From the NCBI RefSeq assembly GCF_020166515.1, contig NZ_JAINZT010000006.1, positions 186,001 through 250,000 on the forward strand: DNA of 64,000 bases. Reading direction: 5' to 3'. Both the position numbers and the translations under genes were made by a program. Within the stretch, counting starts at the first letter, position 1, and each line of letters starts with the position of its first letter. Shown here in pieces: positions 1 to 9,362 of the stretch. The DNA is from Robertkochia flava. Lineage in GTDB: Bacteria > Bacteroidota > Bacteroidia > Flavobacteriales > Flavobacteriaceae. Under the pieces are notes generated by a model. It saw only the letters and a list, made by a program, of their open reading frames with translations, was not told where the DNA came from and made no database searches.

Positions 1-266
1 TTGTTGGATATAAACTCCACTACATAATCTGTCTGGGTGATATTTGTGATATGGGTCAGGGAAAATGGATTGTGCTCCAGATCATAGCGCGCAGCCAAGG
101 CTTCCATATCCCGTGCGATGTCCGGGGTATATTCATCCTGAACAGTACTCAGAAATTTTTCATTCTTTGCAGACACGACTACATCTTCAAGTTCTACGGG
201 GACTTCCTGTGCGGTGACGATCCCGATGGTCAGGATCGCTAACATGCTTACTACTAAAGTTTTCAT
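1..266 (-). CDS. Secreted protein of unknown function, 3' part cut off by the window edge
   Basis: Reading the minus strand from an ATG at 266 gives 88 residues before the window ends. It opens with a signal peptide (MKTLVVSMLAILTIGIVTAQ) followed by PVELEDVVVSAKN and QDEYTPD. These stretches match the complete gene at 482-976 almost word for word, so the two are tandem paralogues; the similarity even extends into the leader just upstream of the start codon. The product should be exported to the periplasm or surface. No known catalytic motif is visible. The complete paralogue has the size and strand-rich look of small PepSY-like secreted proteins of flavobacteria, but that assignment is weak. 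Confidence 0.8.
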   Translation of the reverse strand, partial: MKTLVVSMLAILTIGIVTAQEVPVELEDVVVSAKNEKFLSTVQDEYTPDIARDMEALAARYDLEHNPFSLTHITNITQTDYVVEFISN

Positions 267-406
267 TGTAATTGGGTTTTAAAGGTTATTGATTGGATAT
301 CTCAATTTTTGAGATCCACATGGTAATAGGGAACCAGCAGGGTGTCTTATTTATTTTAATCCATTACATGTACCACAACAGTTCCGGGTTTCCTTAAACA
401 GGGAAA

Positions 407-430
407 GGAATCCTGTTGGTGCAGAATTCC
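407..430 (-). terminator. Weak hairpin after the 482-976 gene
   Basis: A 9-bp stem (407-415 with 422-430, one G-T pair) and a 6-nt loop lie about 50 nt downstream of the stop codon of the minus-strand gene. On the minus strand it is followed by only a broken T-rich run, so termination here is possible but not certain. Confidence 0.35.
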
Positions 431-481
431 GGTCCCTCCTGATTATTGGTTGTTTACGGATGTGTTAAAGAAATCAGGAAG

Positions 482-976
482 TTATTTCAGGTCGATGATC
501 ATGATTTTTTTATCTCGCCCTTTCTTTAAGGTAACCTTATATATTTTCTTAAACACTTCATCATCTTTGTACAGGGTTGTATAATCACACCCTCTGTATT
601 CCCAGCCGAGATTGTCTTTTAAGATTTCATCTCTTACTGCCACAGGGAGGGCAATATCTTTGTACTTTTCCTGACATTTGGTGATTTCTCCCCTTCGGTC
701 ATAGGTGGTATACATACTTCCCTTATCACTTTTGAACTCGATGAAATAGTCACTTTTTGCGCTACCTCTGTAATGTTCACTATGTATAAGGTCATAACTG
801 GCCGCCTTGTTTTGCATTTTAATAGCATGATTAGGAGTGTATTCATCCTGCATGGCATGTAAGAAGGTGGAGTTTTTAGGGGATACGGTTACATCTTCAA
901 GTTCTACCGGAGTTTCCTGTGCGCTGAGGATCCCTATTCCCAGGATCGCTAATGCGCTTAATACTAAAGTTTTCAT
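482..976 (-). CDS. Small secreted protein, PepSY-like (tentative)
   Basis: A 164-residue protein with a clear signal peptide (residues 1-19, cleavage after ILSAQ likely). The mature part has a conserved PVELEDVTVSPKN start, a YTPN stretch, and then an alternating beta-strand pattern (SDYFIEFKSDKGS, YTTYDRRGEI) ending in a lysine-rich tail with KKIMIIDLK. The strand pattern, with an aspartate/glycine turn and a final hydrophobic strand, resembles PepSY-like secreted proteins, but no family can be named with confidence. It is the tandem paralogue of the truncated gene at 1-266 on the same strand, 215 bp away. It lies downstream of three membrane regulators; a link to them is only inference from position. 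Confidence 0.8.
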   Translation of the reverse strand: MKTLVLSALAILGIGILSAQETPVELEDVTVSPKNSTFLHAMQDEYTPNHAIKMQNKAASYDLIHSEHYRGSAKSDYFIEFKSDKGSMYTTYDRRGEITKCQEKYKDIALPVAVRDEILKDNLGWEYRGCDYTTLYKDDEVFKKIYKVTLKKGRDKKIMIIDLK

Positions 977-1242
977 AATTATTGGATTTAAAGGTTTGTG
1001 ATGCTTTCAAAACAAAGGTGTGGAAATAAAGCAGTGAAGTGATAGCAGTCTGGTTGCAGAAAATGTAACCCTCGTTCCGAAATGTTAAAATGAATTTTTA
1101 AAACCTTTAAAAAATTATTTCAAGGCTTTAAATTATGTTGCAAAAAACTTCGGTAAGCCTTGATTTTTCTGGAGATATTGAAAAAGAAAGAAGTAGAGGT
1201 GTATGAGGCGTAGTTTTACGTATTTTTTGAATGAAATGAACC

Positions 1243-3231
1243 TTAAAAATCCGGGTTCATCGTGTTTTTTACATGGGCTCTGGCACTTTGGGGGAAATTC
1301 ATGCTGTCCAGCAGGGCAATATACCGCGGGTGGTCGCCCACCAGCTCCAGGTCGGGTTCCTGGGCCAGCCAGGTCATTTCCATTTCTCTGGCTGCATACG
1401 ATTTTTCAAGCCATTCAAGGGTTTTGTCTGCATCCTTTCTGTAAGCGTGATAAAGGGCGATAAACCAGGCTGGACTTCCTGCCTCACTGTTTTGATAGCT
1501 TTCCAGAAGAACCTGCAATTGTTTGTCAACCTCAGCCCGGTTGTTGTTTAGGTCGGCTACTATGGCTCTTAGCCATCTGAATATGGGAGAAATGTCTTCA
1601 TGCTCAAAAGAGTTGTAGAAATGCATGACCACTTCTTCCATTTTCTCGTATTCCCCCAAAAAGTAATAGGCTTTGGAAGCTTCCCTTAGATAATTGAGAT
1701 CATCTTTGTGTCTTGGATAACTTTCATCGAGTTTCTGGACAGCTTCTGCAGGTCGATCCAGAAAATAATAATTAAGAGCGATCATTGCACTTACAATGGC
1801 ATTTATAGGATCCCGTTGTTGCCAATTTAAGTTTGATTCAAGTGCGTTTTTATGTTGACCGGTTTTCTCGGCATGATCCGGGTGGGTTCTGATCCAGGTT
1901 TCATATGGAATTCCAAAATGTTCAGGTACCGTATCCTGCACATTGAGTTCGTAGTAAAAAATTCCATTTGCCAATCCGTCTTTTGCATCATCATTGTCCG
2001 GGTCAATTTGCAATACTTTGTTGTATAGCGCTTTAGCGTTATTCCAGCCTTCTTCCTGAGAAGTATATGCCCAGTTCATCCCCCCGTATAACCATAATTC
2101 AGCAAGTTCGGAATAGGCATCAACAAATTCGGGATCTTTCTCCAGGGCCTTATTAATCAAAGCAAGGGCCTTTTGCCAGCCTTCGCTCGTATAACTATTT
2201 GCTTCATACAACCCTTTGGAATAATAATCCATGGCGATGGGGTTTTCTGTTTTATTTGTTGGGTCTGCTACTTCGGGTGTGTTTACACCTAATTCTTTTG
2301 CAAGTAAAAACGCTGTATGGTTAAACTCCCTGTACGTTTGATCAGCCTCCTCGGTTTTATATTTGAACATATGATTCCAAATAAGGGTTTCCTGAGCGTC
2401 AAATAGCTCAAACATGAGCTGGTAGCCCTCCGAATTATTTCCGTTGAGATATCCCTGAAGAATATAATCCACCCCAATGCGCTCCGTCAGTTCCTTGGCA
2501 GAAATGTCAAGAGAGTCTTTATATTTCCCCACCAATCGTAATGGGGGAACTTTTGTTATGGAGTCAATCCCGTTCAAACTACTAATAATCTCAAAGGTAG
2601 CATAGTAACTTATGACATCATTTTCGGGGATTCCGGTATAATTAAGAATGGGTAAAGCAGCTATCGATAATCCTTTATTTTTTTTTGTATGAATTAGGGA
2701 TAGCCCTTCGGTTTTCTTAGAATCATTTTCCGAATCCTGAGGCTGCGATCTTATTAGGAAAAACCAGCTAATGGATATAAGTCCAATGAGAATAGCAAGA
2801 AGAGATACACCTTTTTTCCAAGAACTTTTATTTTCAGTATTTCCGATTTCCTCTGGTATCGTTTTTAATATCGCATCGATCTTATCCCGGTAATGCTCGG
2901 CGTCCCCGGGGGTAAACCCAAATTTATCCTTAAAGCATTTATTGAAGTAGGTAGGACTGCTGAAGCCTACCTTATAAGACACTTCGGCCACCGTATGGGT
3001 GCCATCCCCGAGGTATTTTAAGGAGGTACGCAACCGGATATCCCGAACAAATTCGGTGACTGATTTTCCGGTGTGTTTTTTGATCTTCCGGTACAGGTCA
3101 GAGCGACTTCCTCCTGCAAGGGCCGCAAAGGATTCCACATCGAAATCTTCGTTTTCGATGTTTTCCAATACGATCTCCCGAAGTTTTTTCACATAGGGAT
3201 GTTCCTTGGATGAAGAAGTCTCGGAGTTCAT
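1243..3231 (-). CDS. Membrane-bound AraC-type regulator with periplasmic TolB-N/TPR region (paralogue 1)
   Basis: 662 residues. Residues about 12-115 form an AraC/XylS DNA-binding domain with two helix-turn-helix units (LAGGSRSDLYRKIKKHTG and VGFSSPTYFNKCFKDKFG, ending in the FTPG signature). A single membrane helix follows (about 141-160). Residues about 190-300 (LSIAALPILNYTG ... VDYILQGYLNG) resemble the TolB-N/FlgO-like domain found in CadC-type regulators. The rest is TPR-like helices, ending EMTWLAQEPDLELVGDHPRY. The layout predicts a one-component sensor: DNA binding in the cytoplasm, sensing in the periplasm. It is the last of three tandem paralogues, 121 bp after the second. The ligand and targets are unknown. 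ATG start at 3231. Confidence 0.85.
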   Translation of the reverse strand: MNSETSSSKEHPYVKKLREIVLENIENEDFDVESFAALAGGSRSDLYRKIKKHTGKSVTEFVRDIRLRTSLKYLGDGTHTVAEVSYKVGFSSPTYFNKCFKDKFGFTPGDAEHYRDKIDAILKTIPEEIGNTENKSSWKKGVSLLAILIGLISISWFFLIRSQPQDSENDSKKTEGLSLIHTKKNKGLSIAALPILNYTGIPENDVISYYATFEIISSLNGIDSITKVPPLRLVGKYKDSLDISAKELTERIGVDYILQGYLNGNNSEGYQLMFELFDAQETLIWNHMFKYKTEEADQTYREFNHTAFLLAKELGVNTPEVADPTNKTENPIAMDYYSKGLYEANSYTSEGWQKALALINKALEKDPEFVDAYSELAELWLYGGMNWAYTSQEEGWNNAKALYNKVLQIDPDNDDAKDGLANGIFYYELNVQDTVPEHFGIPYETWIRTHPDHAEKTGQHKNALESNLNWQQRDPINAIVSAMIALNYYFLDRPAEAVQKLDESYPRHKDDLNYLREASKAYYFLGEYEKMEEVVMHFYNSFEHEDISPIFRWLRAIVADLNNNRAEVDKQLQVLLESYQNSEAGSPAWFIALYHAYRKDADKTLEWLEKSYAAREMEMTWLAQEPDLELVGDHPRYIALLDSMNFPQSARAHVKNTMNPDF

Positions 3232-3352
3232 TTATGGTTGGTGTACTGGTTGTTTTGACTATTAAATTTAGTGATATTTTACTTATAATCTAAGAGGTTA
3301 GTTCCATTGTGTGTTCTTATGTGATCCTATGCCGCAACAAGGTTAGCAAGGC

Positions 3353-5317
3353 TCAATCCAAAAGTTTAACATGTTTTCGGGCACTTTCCGGGAAGTTCAT
3401 GCTGTCCAACAGGGCGATATACCGAGGATGGTCGCCCACCAGCTCCAGGTCGGGTTCCTGGGCCAGCCAGGTCATTTCAACCTCCTTTGCCGCGTAAGAA
3501 CGTTCAAGCCAGCTTAAGGTGGCCATAGCGTTCTTCTTATGGGCGTAGTACAAGGCGATGAACCATCCCGGGCTACCCGGGGCTTTATTGTCGAATGCAG
3601 TTTCCAGATGCTGTAAAAGTTCCTTCCTTAAGGCAACCTCATTATTGTGTTCAGCCAGTACAAGGCGTAACCAATCTAATACCGGTGGACGTTCCTCGAA
3701 CTGAAAGGTGAAATCCTGAACCACCCTTGACAAACCATCGTAATCTTCTAAAAAGTAGTAGGTTTTCCCGGCCTCTCTCAAAAAATCCAGGCTTGCTTTA
3801 TAATCTTCATAGGAAGCATCGAGAAGCGTTTGAGCAGCATCTGCATCCCCGTTAAAGTAATGGCTCTGTGCTAAAAGTGAAATAAAGAGTCCGTTGTAAG
3901 GATCTTCTTTTAAAACCTCCCTGATGATCCGCTCATTTTTTGCGTGGTTTCCGATCTTTTTCGCAAAATCCTGACTGTAATCGCTAAGATCAAAAAATGC
4001 CAGCCCCGGGATGCTGTCTGCCGTATTGCCCGCATTTAACTCGTAGTAGAATCGGATATTGCTCATGATCCTTAAAACCTCGGTGTTGGCAATTCCTTTA
4101 TCAACTGCCATATCCAGGTATTTTAATGCATTCTTCTTACCCTCTTCCTGGGAACAATACGCCCAGATCATGCAGCTTAATAGCCAGGATTGTGCCAGGG
4201 CAATATAGGGGTGCAAAAAGTCAGGATCGGCTTCTATGGCCTTTTCAAAAAAATCACTGGAGAGTTCAAATCCCTCCCGTGTAGACTTCGTGGATTCATA
4301 GATTCCCTTCAGGTAATTATTGTAAGCCAGGGTAGAGGAAGTGGGCAGGGTGATGGAGGTAAAGCGCTCCTTATCAAAATTCATATCCAGGGTCATGGCG
4401 ATCTCCCGGGAAATCGATTTTTGCAGTTCAAAGGCCTGTTCCGGATCCCATTGGATGATGAATTCCTTCATCCAGTGAATTTTCCGGGAGGCAACGTTGT
4501 AGAATTGAAAAGAGAATTTAAGTTGGTTTCCAGATTTTTGAATATTACCGGTTAAAAGATTACCCACCTCATAAGTATCGGCCAGGGTATCGAGATCCTG
4601 CAGGGTGTCCTGTGCCTTATTGATGGCGCTTAAAGGCGTGATCCGGTCTACTGCCTCAAGGGCGGTGAGCCTGGCAATAATGGCATCAGACATGCCATAG
4701 CAAATGTAATTGTAGTCTTTTTCACCCGTCCAGTTTTTAAGGGGAAGTACGGCAACGGAGTTGTTTTTAAGATTCTTAAGTGGTATATCTGCCTTCTCTT
4801 CCAGGGGTTCTGAAGGTGGTAGCCCGTTGTTTTGAACAGAGATATAATACCAGGATCCCAGTCCCAGAATGATAAGGATTCCTATCATGATCCAGGAATT
4901 TCGAATATGCCATACCCCGCTTTTCCGCTCAGGTTGGGCAGTCTGGGCTTCATAAATACTTTTATATTCTGGTTGCTTTCCTTTATCCGCTTCTCCGGGG
5001 GTGATCCCGTATTTGTCCTTAAAGCATTTGTTGAAATACGTTGGGCTGTTAAATCCTACCTTGTAAGAGATCTCGGCAGCCGTTAAATCGGTATCCCGCA
5101 ATAATTCCATTCCCTTGTGCAACCGGATATCCCTGATAAACTCTGTGACCGACTTCCCGGTCTGGGATTTAATTCTGCGATACAACTCCGATCGGCTTAC
5201 CCCGGCGAGCCCGGTAAGCGTTTTTACGTCAAAGTCTTCCTGATCTAAATGCGCTTCTACAATAACATGGAGGTGCTCAATAAACTCCGCTTTCTGTTTG
5301 GCGTTCTTCCCTGTCAT
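3353..5317 (-). CDS. Membrane-bound AraC-type regulator with periplasmic TolB-N/TPR region (paralogue 2)
   Basis: About 654 residues with the same layout as its neighbours: AraC-type HTH pair (LAGVSRSELYRRIKSQTG; VGFNSPTYFNKCFKDKYG with ITPG), membrane helix (about 142-160), a TolB-N/FlgO-like block starting NSVAVLPLKNWTG, then TPR-like helices. The C terminus carries the same EMTWLAQEPDLELVGDHPRY motif. A GTG two codons upstream (5323) could also start it; I prefer the ATG at 5317. The start lies 1 to 7 nt after the stop of paralogue 3, so the two are very likely cotranscribed and translationally coupled. A 50-nt block near the 3' end is identical in DNA to paralogue 1. Confidence 0.85.
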   Translation of the reverse strand: MTGKNAKQKAEFIEHLHVIVEAHLDQEDFDVKTLTGLAGVSRSELYRRIKSQTGKSVTEFIRDIRLHKGMELLRDTDLTAAEISYKVGFNSPTYFNKCFKDKYGITPGEADKGKQPEYKSIYEAQTAQPERKSGVWHIRNSWIMIGILIILGLGSWYYISVQNNGLPPSEPLEEKADIPLKNLKNNSVAVLPLKNWTGEKDYNYICYGMSDAIIARLTALEAVDRITPLSAINKAQDTLQDLDTLADTYEVGNLLTGNIQKSGNQLKFSFQFYNVASRKIHWMKEFIIQWDPEQAFELQKSISREIAMTLDMNFDKERFTSITLPTSSTLAYNNYLKGIYESTKSTREGFELSSDFFEKAIEADPDFLHPYIALAQSWLLSCMIWAYCSQEEGKKNALKYLDMAVDKGIANTEVLRIMSNIRFYYELNAGNTADSIPGLAFFDLSDYSQDFAKKIGNHAKNERIIREVLKEDPYNGLFISLLAQSHYFNGDADAAQTLLDASYEDYKASLDFLREAGKTYYFLEDYDGLSRVVQDFTFQFEERPPVLDWLRLVLAEHNNEVALRKELLQHLETAFDNKAPGSPGWFIALYYAHKKNAMATLSWLERSYAAKEVEMTWLAQEPDLELVGDHPRYIALLDSMNFPESARKHVKLLD

Positions 5318-5324
5318 GCCCACA

Positions 5325-7313
5325 TTATTTTTGACTGATCATTGAAGTGTTCACATGCGTCCGTGCACTTTGAGGAAAATGCATGCTGTCCAGCAGGGCA
5401 ATATATCTGGGGTCATCACCCACAATTTTCAGATCAGGTTCCTGGGCGAGCCAGGTCATTTCCGTTTCCCGGGCTTTATAAGATTTTTCCAGCCATTCCA
5501 TGGTTTTCGCCTTGTTTCCCTTATAAGCATGGTAAAGGGCTATAAACCAGGCAGGACTGCCGGAGGCCCCTTCCCGGTATTTCTGTTGAAGGATACGTAT
5601 TTGGTTTTCAACCTCATTCTCATCCTTATTTTGATCTGCGACCATAGCCCTTAGCCACCTTAAGATCAAAGGGCGTTCTTTAAAATTTTCGAAGAAATAG
5701 GTCACCGCCATTTCCATGTTTTCATAATCTCCGAGGAAATACCAGGCTTTGGCCGACTCCCTTAAAAAGTCGAGGTCGGTTTTATATATATCATAATTTT
5801 CCGCTAACAGGGTCCTGGCTTTGTCATAGTCTCCCAAAAAGTAATAATTAATAGCCAAAAGCGCGTAAACCGTTCCGGCATAAGGTTCGTTTTTAAGCCA
5901 TAATAGATTGCCTTCAATTGCCCGCAGGTGCCTTCCCATTTTACCAGCAAAATCTGCATTGAAATCTAACATGGCTTCGTGTGAGATATTGCTGTATCCG
6001 GGGATTTCAGGAGCTATATCCAGCTCAAAATAAAAATACCCATCCTTCAAGTAGAAGAGGGCTGTTTTATGTCCGGGATCAATCTGAAGAATTTTCTGCA
6101 GATAATACTTCATGTTACCCCAGGCTTCCTGCTGGGAGGTATATCCCCAATTCATGCCTCCAAAGCCCCACGTTTTGGCAAGTGCCTCATAGGCATCGAT
6201 GTACACCGGATCTTCCTCTATGGCCTTATTGAACAGCAGCAGGGCATTTTCCCAGGATTGCCGGGTTAAAATGTTCGACTTCTGAATTCCCTGGAAATAG
6301 TAATTCCTGGCTTTACTGGAGGTGGTGGGCGCTTCCCGGGAAAACATTTTTACGGGAGTGCGCCCCATGATTCCTGAGATCTGATCGGCGATATCTGCTT
6401 CCATCAGATAGTACGATTCCGTATTCTTGTAATCGATAACGTAGACTTTAGACAGGTAAAGGGAATCTTCAACTGCATTAATAATATCGATGGAGAATTT
6501 ATAAAAATCTCCCGACTTTTGAATCCCTCCCCAGAGTAAAAAAGCTACATCCAGATCTTTTGAAATCAGGTCTACGTTAGGCACAGAATCTTTATAAGGG
6601 ATCACCGAAAGCATGGGAGCCACCCTTCCCAGAGTATGGTTTCTGGAGACCATATTGATCAGGTCATGTGCCAATCCCTGGCCCATGAAGTCATTCGAGG
6701 GCTCCCCGGTCCAATTATAAAGCGGCAGTATGGCAATGGAATTTTCGGAAATATTTGAAGGTGATTCTCCTTCGGGAAGTATGGTCCCAAAACCTGGCAG
6801 GGTACTGCCCGAAGTACCCGACTTATCAGAACCCGATCGCATCCAGATCAGGGTCCCGAAGATGATAATAGATGCTGTTAATACAATTGGAATATAAACC
6901 AGCTGAACCCCAAACCAGTCTTTCTTCTTTGTTTTTGGCGGATGGTACAGAATCTTTTCCACTTCCCCCTGATGAAATTCGGTTTCCCCCGGGGTAAATC
7001 CGTATTTTTCCTTAAAACATTTACTGAAATAGGTGGGACTGTTAAAGCCTACGGCAAAGGCCACCTCCGAGGCCGAGAGATCGTCTGAGGAAAGAATTTT
7101 CAGGGCTTTTTCCAACCGGATTTCCCGTATGAATTGGGTAACTGACTTTCCGGAAAGTCTTTTGATTTTGCGGTAAAGTTCGGACCTGCTCATTCCGGCC
7201 TTGCTGGCAAATGACTCTACATTGAAATGCTCGTTTTCAAGGTTGTCAAGAACAATCTGCCGCAGCTTTTGTAGTTTGCTGTCGCCTTTAATGGAAGCCA
7301 AAACAGATTCCAT
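5325..7313 (-). CDS. Membrane-bound AraC-type regulator with periplasmic TolB-N/TPR region (paralogue 3, promoter-proximal)
   Basis: 662 residues. AraC-type DNA-binding domain at about 12-112 (KAGMSRSELYRKIKRLSG and VGFNSPTYFSKCFKEKYG with FTPG), basic linker, membrane helix at about 138-158, TolB-N/FlgO-like block starting NSIAILPLYNWTG, then TPR-like helices with the shared EMTWLAQEPDLKIVGDDPRY ending. It is first in the minus-strand series of three. The 3' end has diverged from the other two copies where those are identical. AraC domains usually sit at the C terminus; here the DNA-binding domain is N-terminal, as in ToxR/CadC proteins but with a different fold. Signal and targets are unknown. 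Confidence 0.85.
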   Translation of the reverse strand: MESVLASIKGDSKLQKLRQIVLDNLENEHFNVESFASKAGMSRSELYRKIKRLSGKSVTQFIREIRLEKALKILSSDDLSASEVAFAVGFNSPTYFSKCFKEKYGFTPGETEFHQGEVEKILYHPPKTKKKDWFGVQLVYIPIVLTASIIIFGTLIWMRSGSDKSGTSGSTLPGFGTILPEGESPSNISENSIAILPLYNWTGEPSNDFMGQGLAHDLINMVSRNHTLGRVAPMLSVIPYKDSVPNVDLISKDLDVAFLLWGGIQKSGDFYKFSIDIINAVEDSLYLSKVYVIDYKNTESYYLMEADIADQISGIMGRTPVKMFSREAPTTSSKARNYYFQGIQKSNILTRQSWENALLLFNKAIEEDPVYIDAYEALAKTWGFGGMNWGYTSQQEAWGNMKYYLQKILQIDPGHKTALFYLKDGYFYFELDIAPEIPGYSNISHEAMLDFNADFAGKMGRHLRAIEGNLLWLKNEPYAGTVYALLAINYYFLGDYDKARTLLAENYDIYKTDLDFLRESAKAWYFLGDYENMEMAVTYFFENFKERPLILRWLRAMVADQNKDENEVENQIRILQQKYREGASGSPAWFIALYHAYKGNKAKTMEWLEKSYKARETEMTWLAQEPDLKIVGDDPRYIALLDSMHFPQSARTHVNTSMISQK

Positions 7314-7600
7314 GAGTTCATAATTTATTGGTCGGAATGAATGGTAAAGATACTGAAAAACAGGATTTTAGACAGTATTATAAGCGGTAAAACTGTGTTA
7401 ATCCACCTTTGAAAAACGCTCCCGGATATACTTTTAAATCTGTTCGATTACAGGGTTTAGTCCGGGATCCAGATACCCCGTCAGGTAAATTATCTGATTT
7501 TGAGTTTGAATGATACAACACCAATGTAAATACTGTCGTTTTCCAAAAAAACGAAGGACTGAATGAAATTACAGGGGGTCTGCTGCAGCCCGGGGCGATT

Positions 7601-8662
7601 CTAAAGGGCAAGCAAAAACCGGATCACATCTACTCCGTCTGCATAATCTGTCAGGCCAGGTCGCTGGGTCTCACCAAAGGGAATGCTGTCTGCGCTCCAG
7701 GAGTTGCTTACCACACATTGAATTTTTTCAGCATCCTGTTCCAGCCTTGCTCTTAATGCGTGTTCATCTTCGTAGTATTCGTAGAACAGGGTAGCGATCG
7801 GGGAGGGGTAAGAAGCATCTTCCTTAAGCATGAGGAATCCATTCTCCAGTAATTTATACAAGCTCATCAGGTAGACCGCCTTGTTGTAGTCGTAATTATT
7901 AGCGTATTTCTGTTCTTCGATGATCTCCCTGTAAGGATAAATCCCTTTAAAGAAGGTGTCAAAGTCGTACCCATTAGGCACAAAAAGCTTGGAAACACTG
8001 CGGCAGCCCAACCCATAATACCTGAAGATATCTTCTCCCAGAGCGTTTAGATCTTCCCGAGTCTCATCTCCCCGAAGTATGGCTACGGAATTCCTGTTTT
8101 TCCGGATGATATGGGGTTTGCCTTTAAAGTAATATTCAAAATACCTCGAGGTGTTGTCACTTCCAGTGGCAATGACGGCATCGTAGCCTTCAAGTTTACC
8201 ATTGGAGAAAACTACTTTTTCCTTAAAGGATGGTTCTATATGTTCCAGGTATTTCACCAGATAGGGAAGCAGGTGTTTGTCGTTTGACGAGGGTTTAACC
8301 ACTGCCTTATGGCCAAGGATAAGTACGGATAACAGATCGTGAAAACCAACCATGGGTATATTGCCCGCCATAACAATGGCGATGGTTTTAGGTTCCTTGT
8401 CCTCTATAAGATAGCCCGACATCCATTTTTTAAGTTCCCCGGAACGAAGCAGGGCCGACCACCCTTTAAAAGCATACGCCAGTTGTTCGCGATTGAACCA
8501 TTGATTGTGCTCCCCGGCAAGTTTAATCTGATGTTTATATCCGTCGAAAAACAGATCATTAAAGGGAATATCCTCCTTGACCACGGGCTCGGGAGTACTG
8601 AATTGATCCAGGAAACTTCCCAATTTATCAAAGGCTTCAATTCTTTTATGGATATCGCTCAT
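7601..8662 (-). CDS. Acyl-CoA reductase, LuxC family
   Basis: 353 residues matching the LuxC/acyl-CoA reductase fold of the aldehyde dehydrogenase superfamily. The visible landmarks are IAIVMAGNIPMVGFHDLL, GHKAVVKPSSND (cofactor-binding region), VIATGSDNTSRYFEYYF, and FRYYGLGCRSVSKLFVP, whose Cys220 is the likely acyl-thioester nucleophile. Family members reduce fatty acyl-CoA with NADPH to aldehyde; there are no other lux-type genes here, so the physiological substrate is unknown. It is transcribed away from the ferredoxin gene at 8916, with a -7 box at 8701-8708. The shared spacer suggests, but does not prove, a redox partnership. Confidence 0.85.
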   Translation of the reverse strand: MSDIHKRIEAFDKLGSFLDQFSTPEPVVKEDIPFNDLFFDGYKHQIKLAGEHNQWFNREQLAYAFKGWSALLRSGELKKWMSGYLIEDKEPKTIAIVMAGNIPMVGFHDLLSVLILGHKAVVKPSSNDKHLLPYLVKYLEHIEPSFKEKVVFSNGKLEGYDAVIATGSDNTSRYFEYYFKGKPHIIRKNRNSVAILRGDETREDLNALGEDIFRYYGLGCRSVSKLFVPNGYDFDTFFKGIYPYREIIEEQKYANNYDYNKAVYLMSLYKLLENGFLMLKEDASYPSPIATLFYEYYEDEHALRARLEQDAEKIQCVVSNSWSADSIPFGETQRPGLTDYADGVDVIRFLLAL

Positions 8663-8700
8663 GGCTGTATGCTGTTTTTCCGGTGAAACTTTTCAAGGTG

Positions 8701-8708
8701 CAAATTTA
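8701..8708 (-). promoter_or_regulatory. -7 element of the acyl-CoA reductase gene
   Basis: On the minus strand this reads TAAATTTG, a full match to the Bacteroidota -7 consensus TAnnTTTG, 39 nt upstream of the ATG at 8662. No clear -33 TTTG is seen. Confidence 0.5.
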
Positions 8709-8870
8709 CGATTTGCTGTTCAGAAAACCATCATCCCTTTTCAAATCCGGATCTCCACGAGACCGCCGTCATTTCCCGATGTCCGGCACAAAGAGGGAGG
8801 GTGGGTCTTTTAGGAAAGTCGGATTACTGCAGTATTTGACTATTTTTTTTTCAGAAAGGGTTAATTCCCG

Positions 8871-8878
8871 TATTTTTG
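8871..8878 (+). promoter_or_regulatory. -7 element of the ferredoxin gene
   Basis: TATTTTTG matches TAnnTTTG and lies 37 nt before the ATG at 8916. A T-run ending at 8850, 20 nt upstream, may serve as a degenerate -33 element. Confidence 0.5.
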
Positions 8879-8891
8879 ATGCATTGTTTAA

Positions 8892-9269
<378 letters not shown>

Positions 9270-9292
9270 ATCATTTAATTCCAAAAGATTCG

Positions 9293-9325
9293 AAAATCCC
9301 GGGCTTTGGCTTGGGATTTTTTTGT
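9293..9325 (+). terminator. Intrinsic terminator after the ferredoxin gene
   Basis: The arms 9293-9300 and 9313-9320 pair perfectly (AAAATCCC/GGGATTTT) around a 12-nt loop and run into a T-tract. It separates the ferredoxin gene from ychF. Confidence 0.75.
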
Positions 9326-9335
9326 TTTTAAATAG

Positions 9336-9343
9336 TATTTTTG
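9336..9343 (+). promoter_or_regulatory. -7 element of ychF
   Basis: TATTTTTG matches TAnnTTTG, 19 nt before the ATG at 9363 and directly after the ferredoxin terminator. A TTGG 21 nt upstream may act as a weak -33. Confidence 0.5.
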
Positions 9344-9362
9344 CCGCTCAAAATCTGATTAT

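Noticed and set aside
7378-7611. 77-codon minus-strand open frame in the spacer between the acyl-CoA reductase and the AraC-type genes
   Set aside because: Its start lies within the reductase stop region, there is no promoter or signal, and composition is not protein-like; treated as chance.
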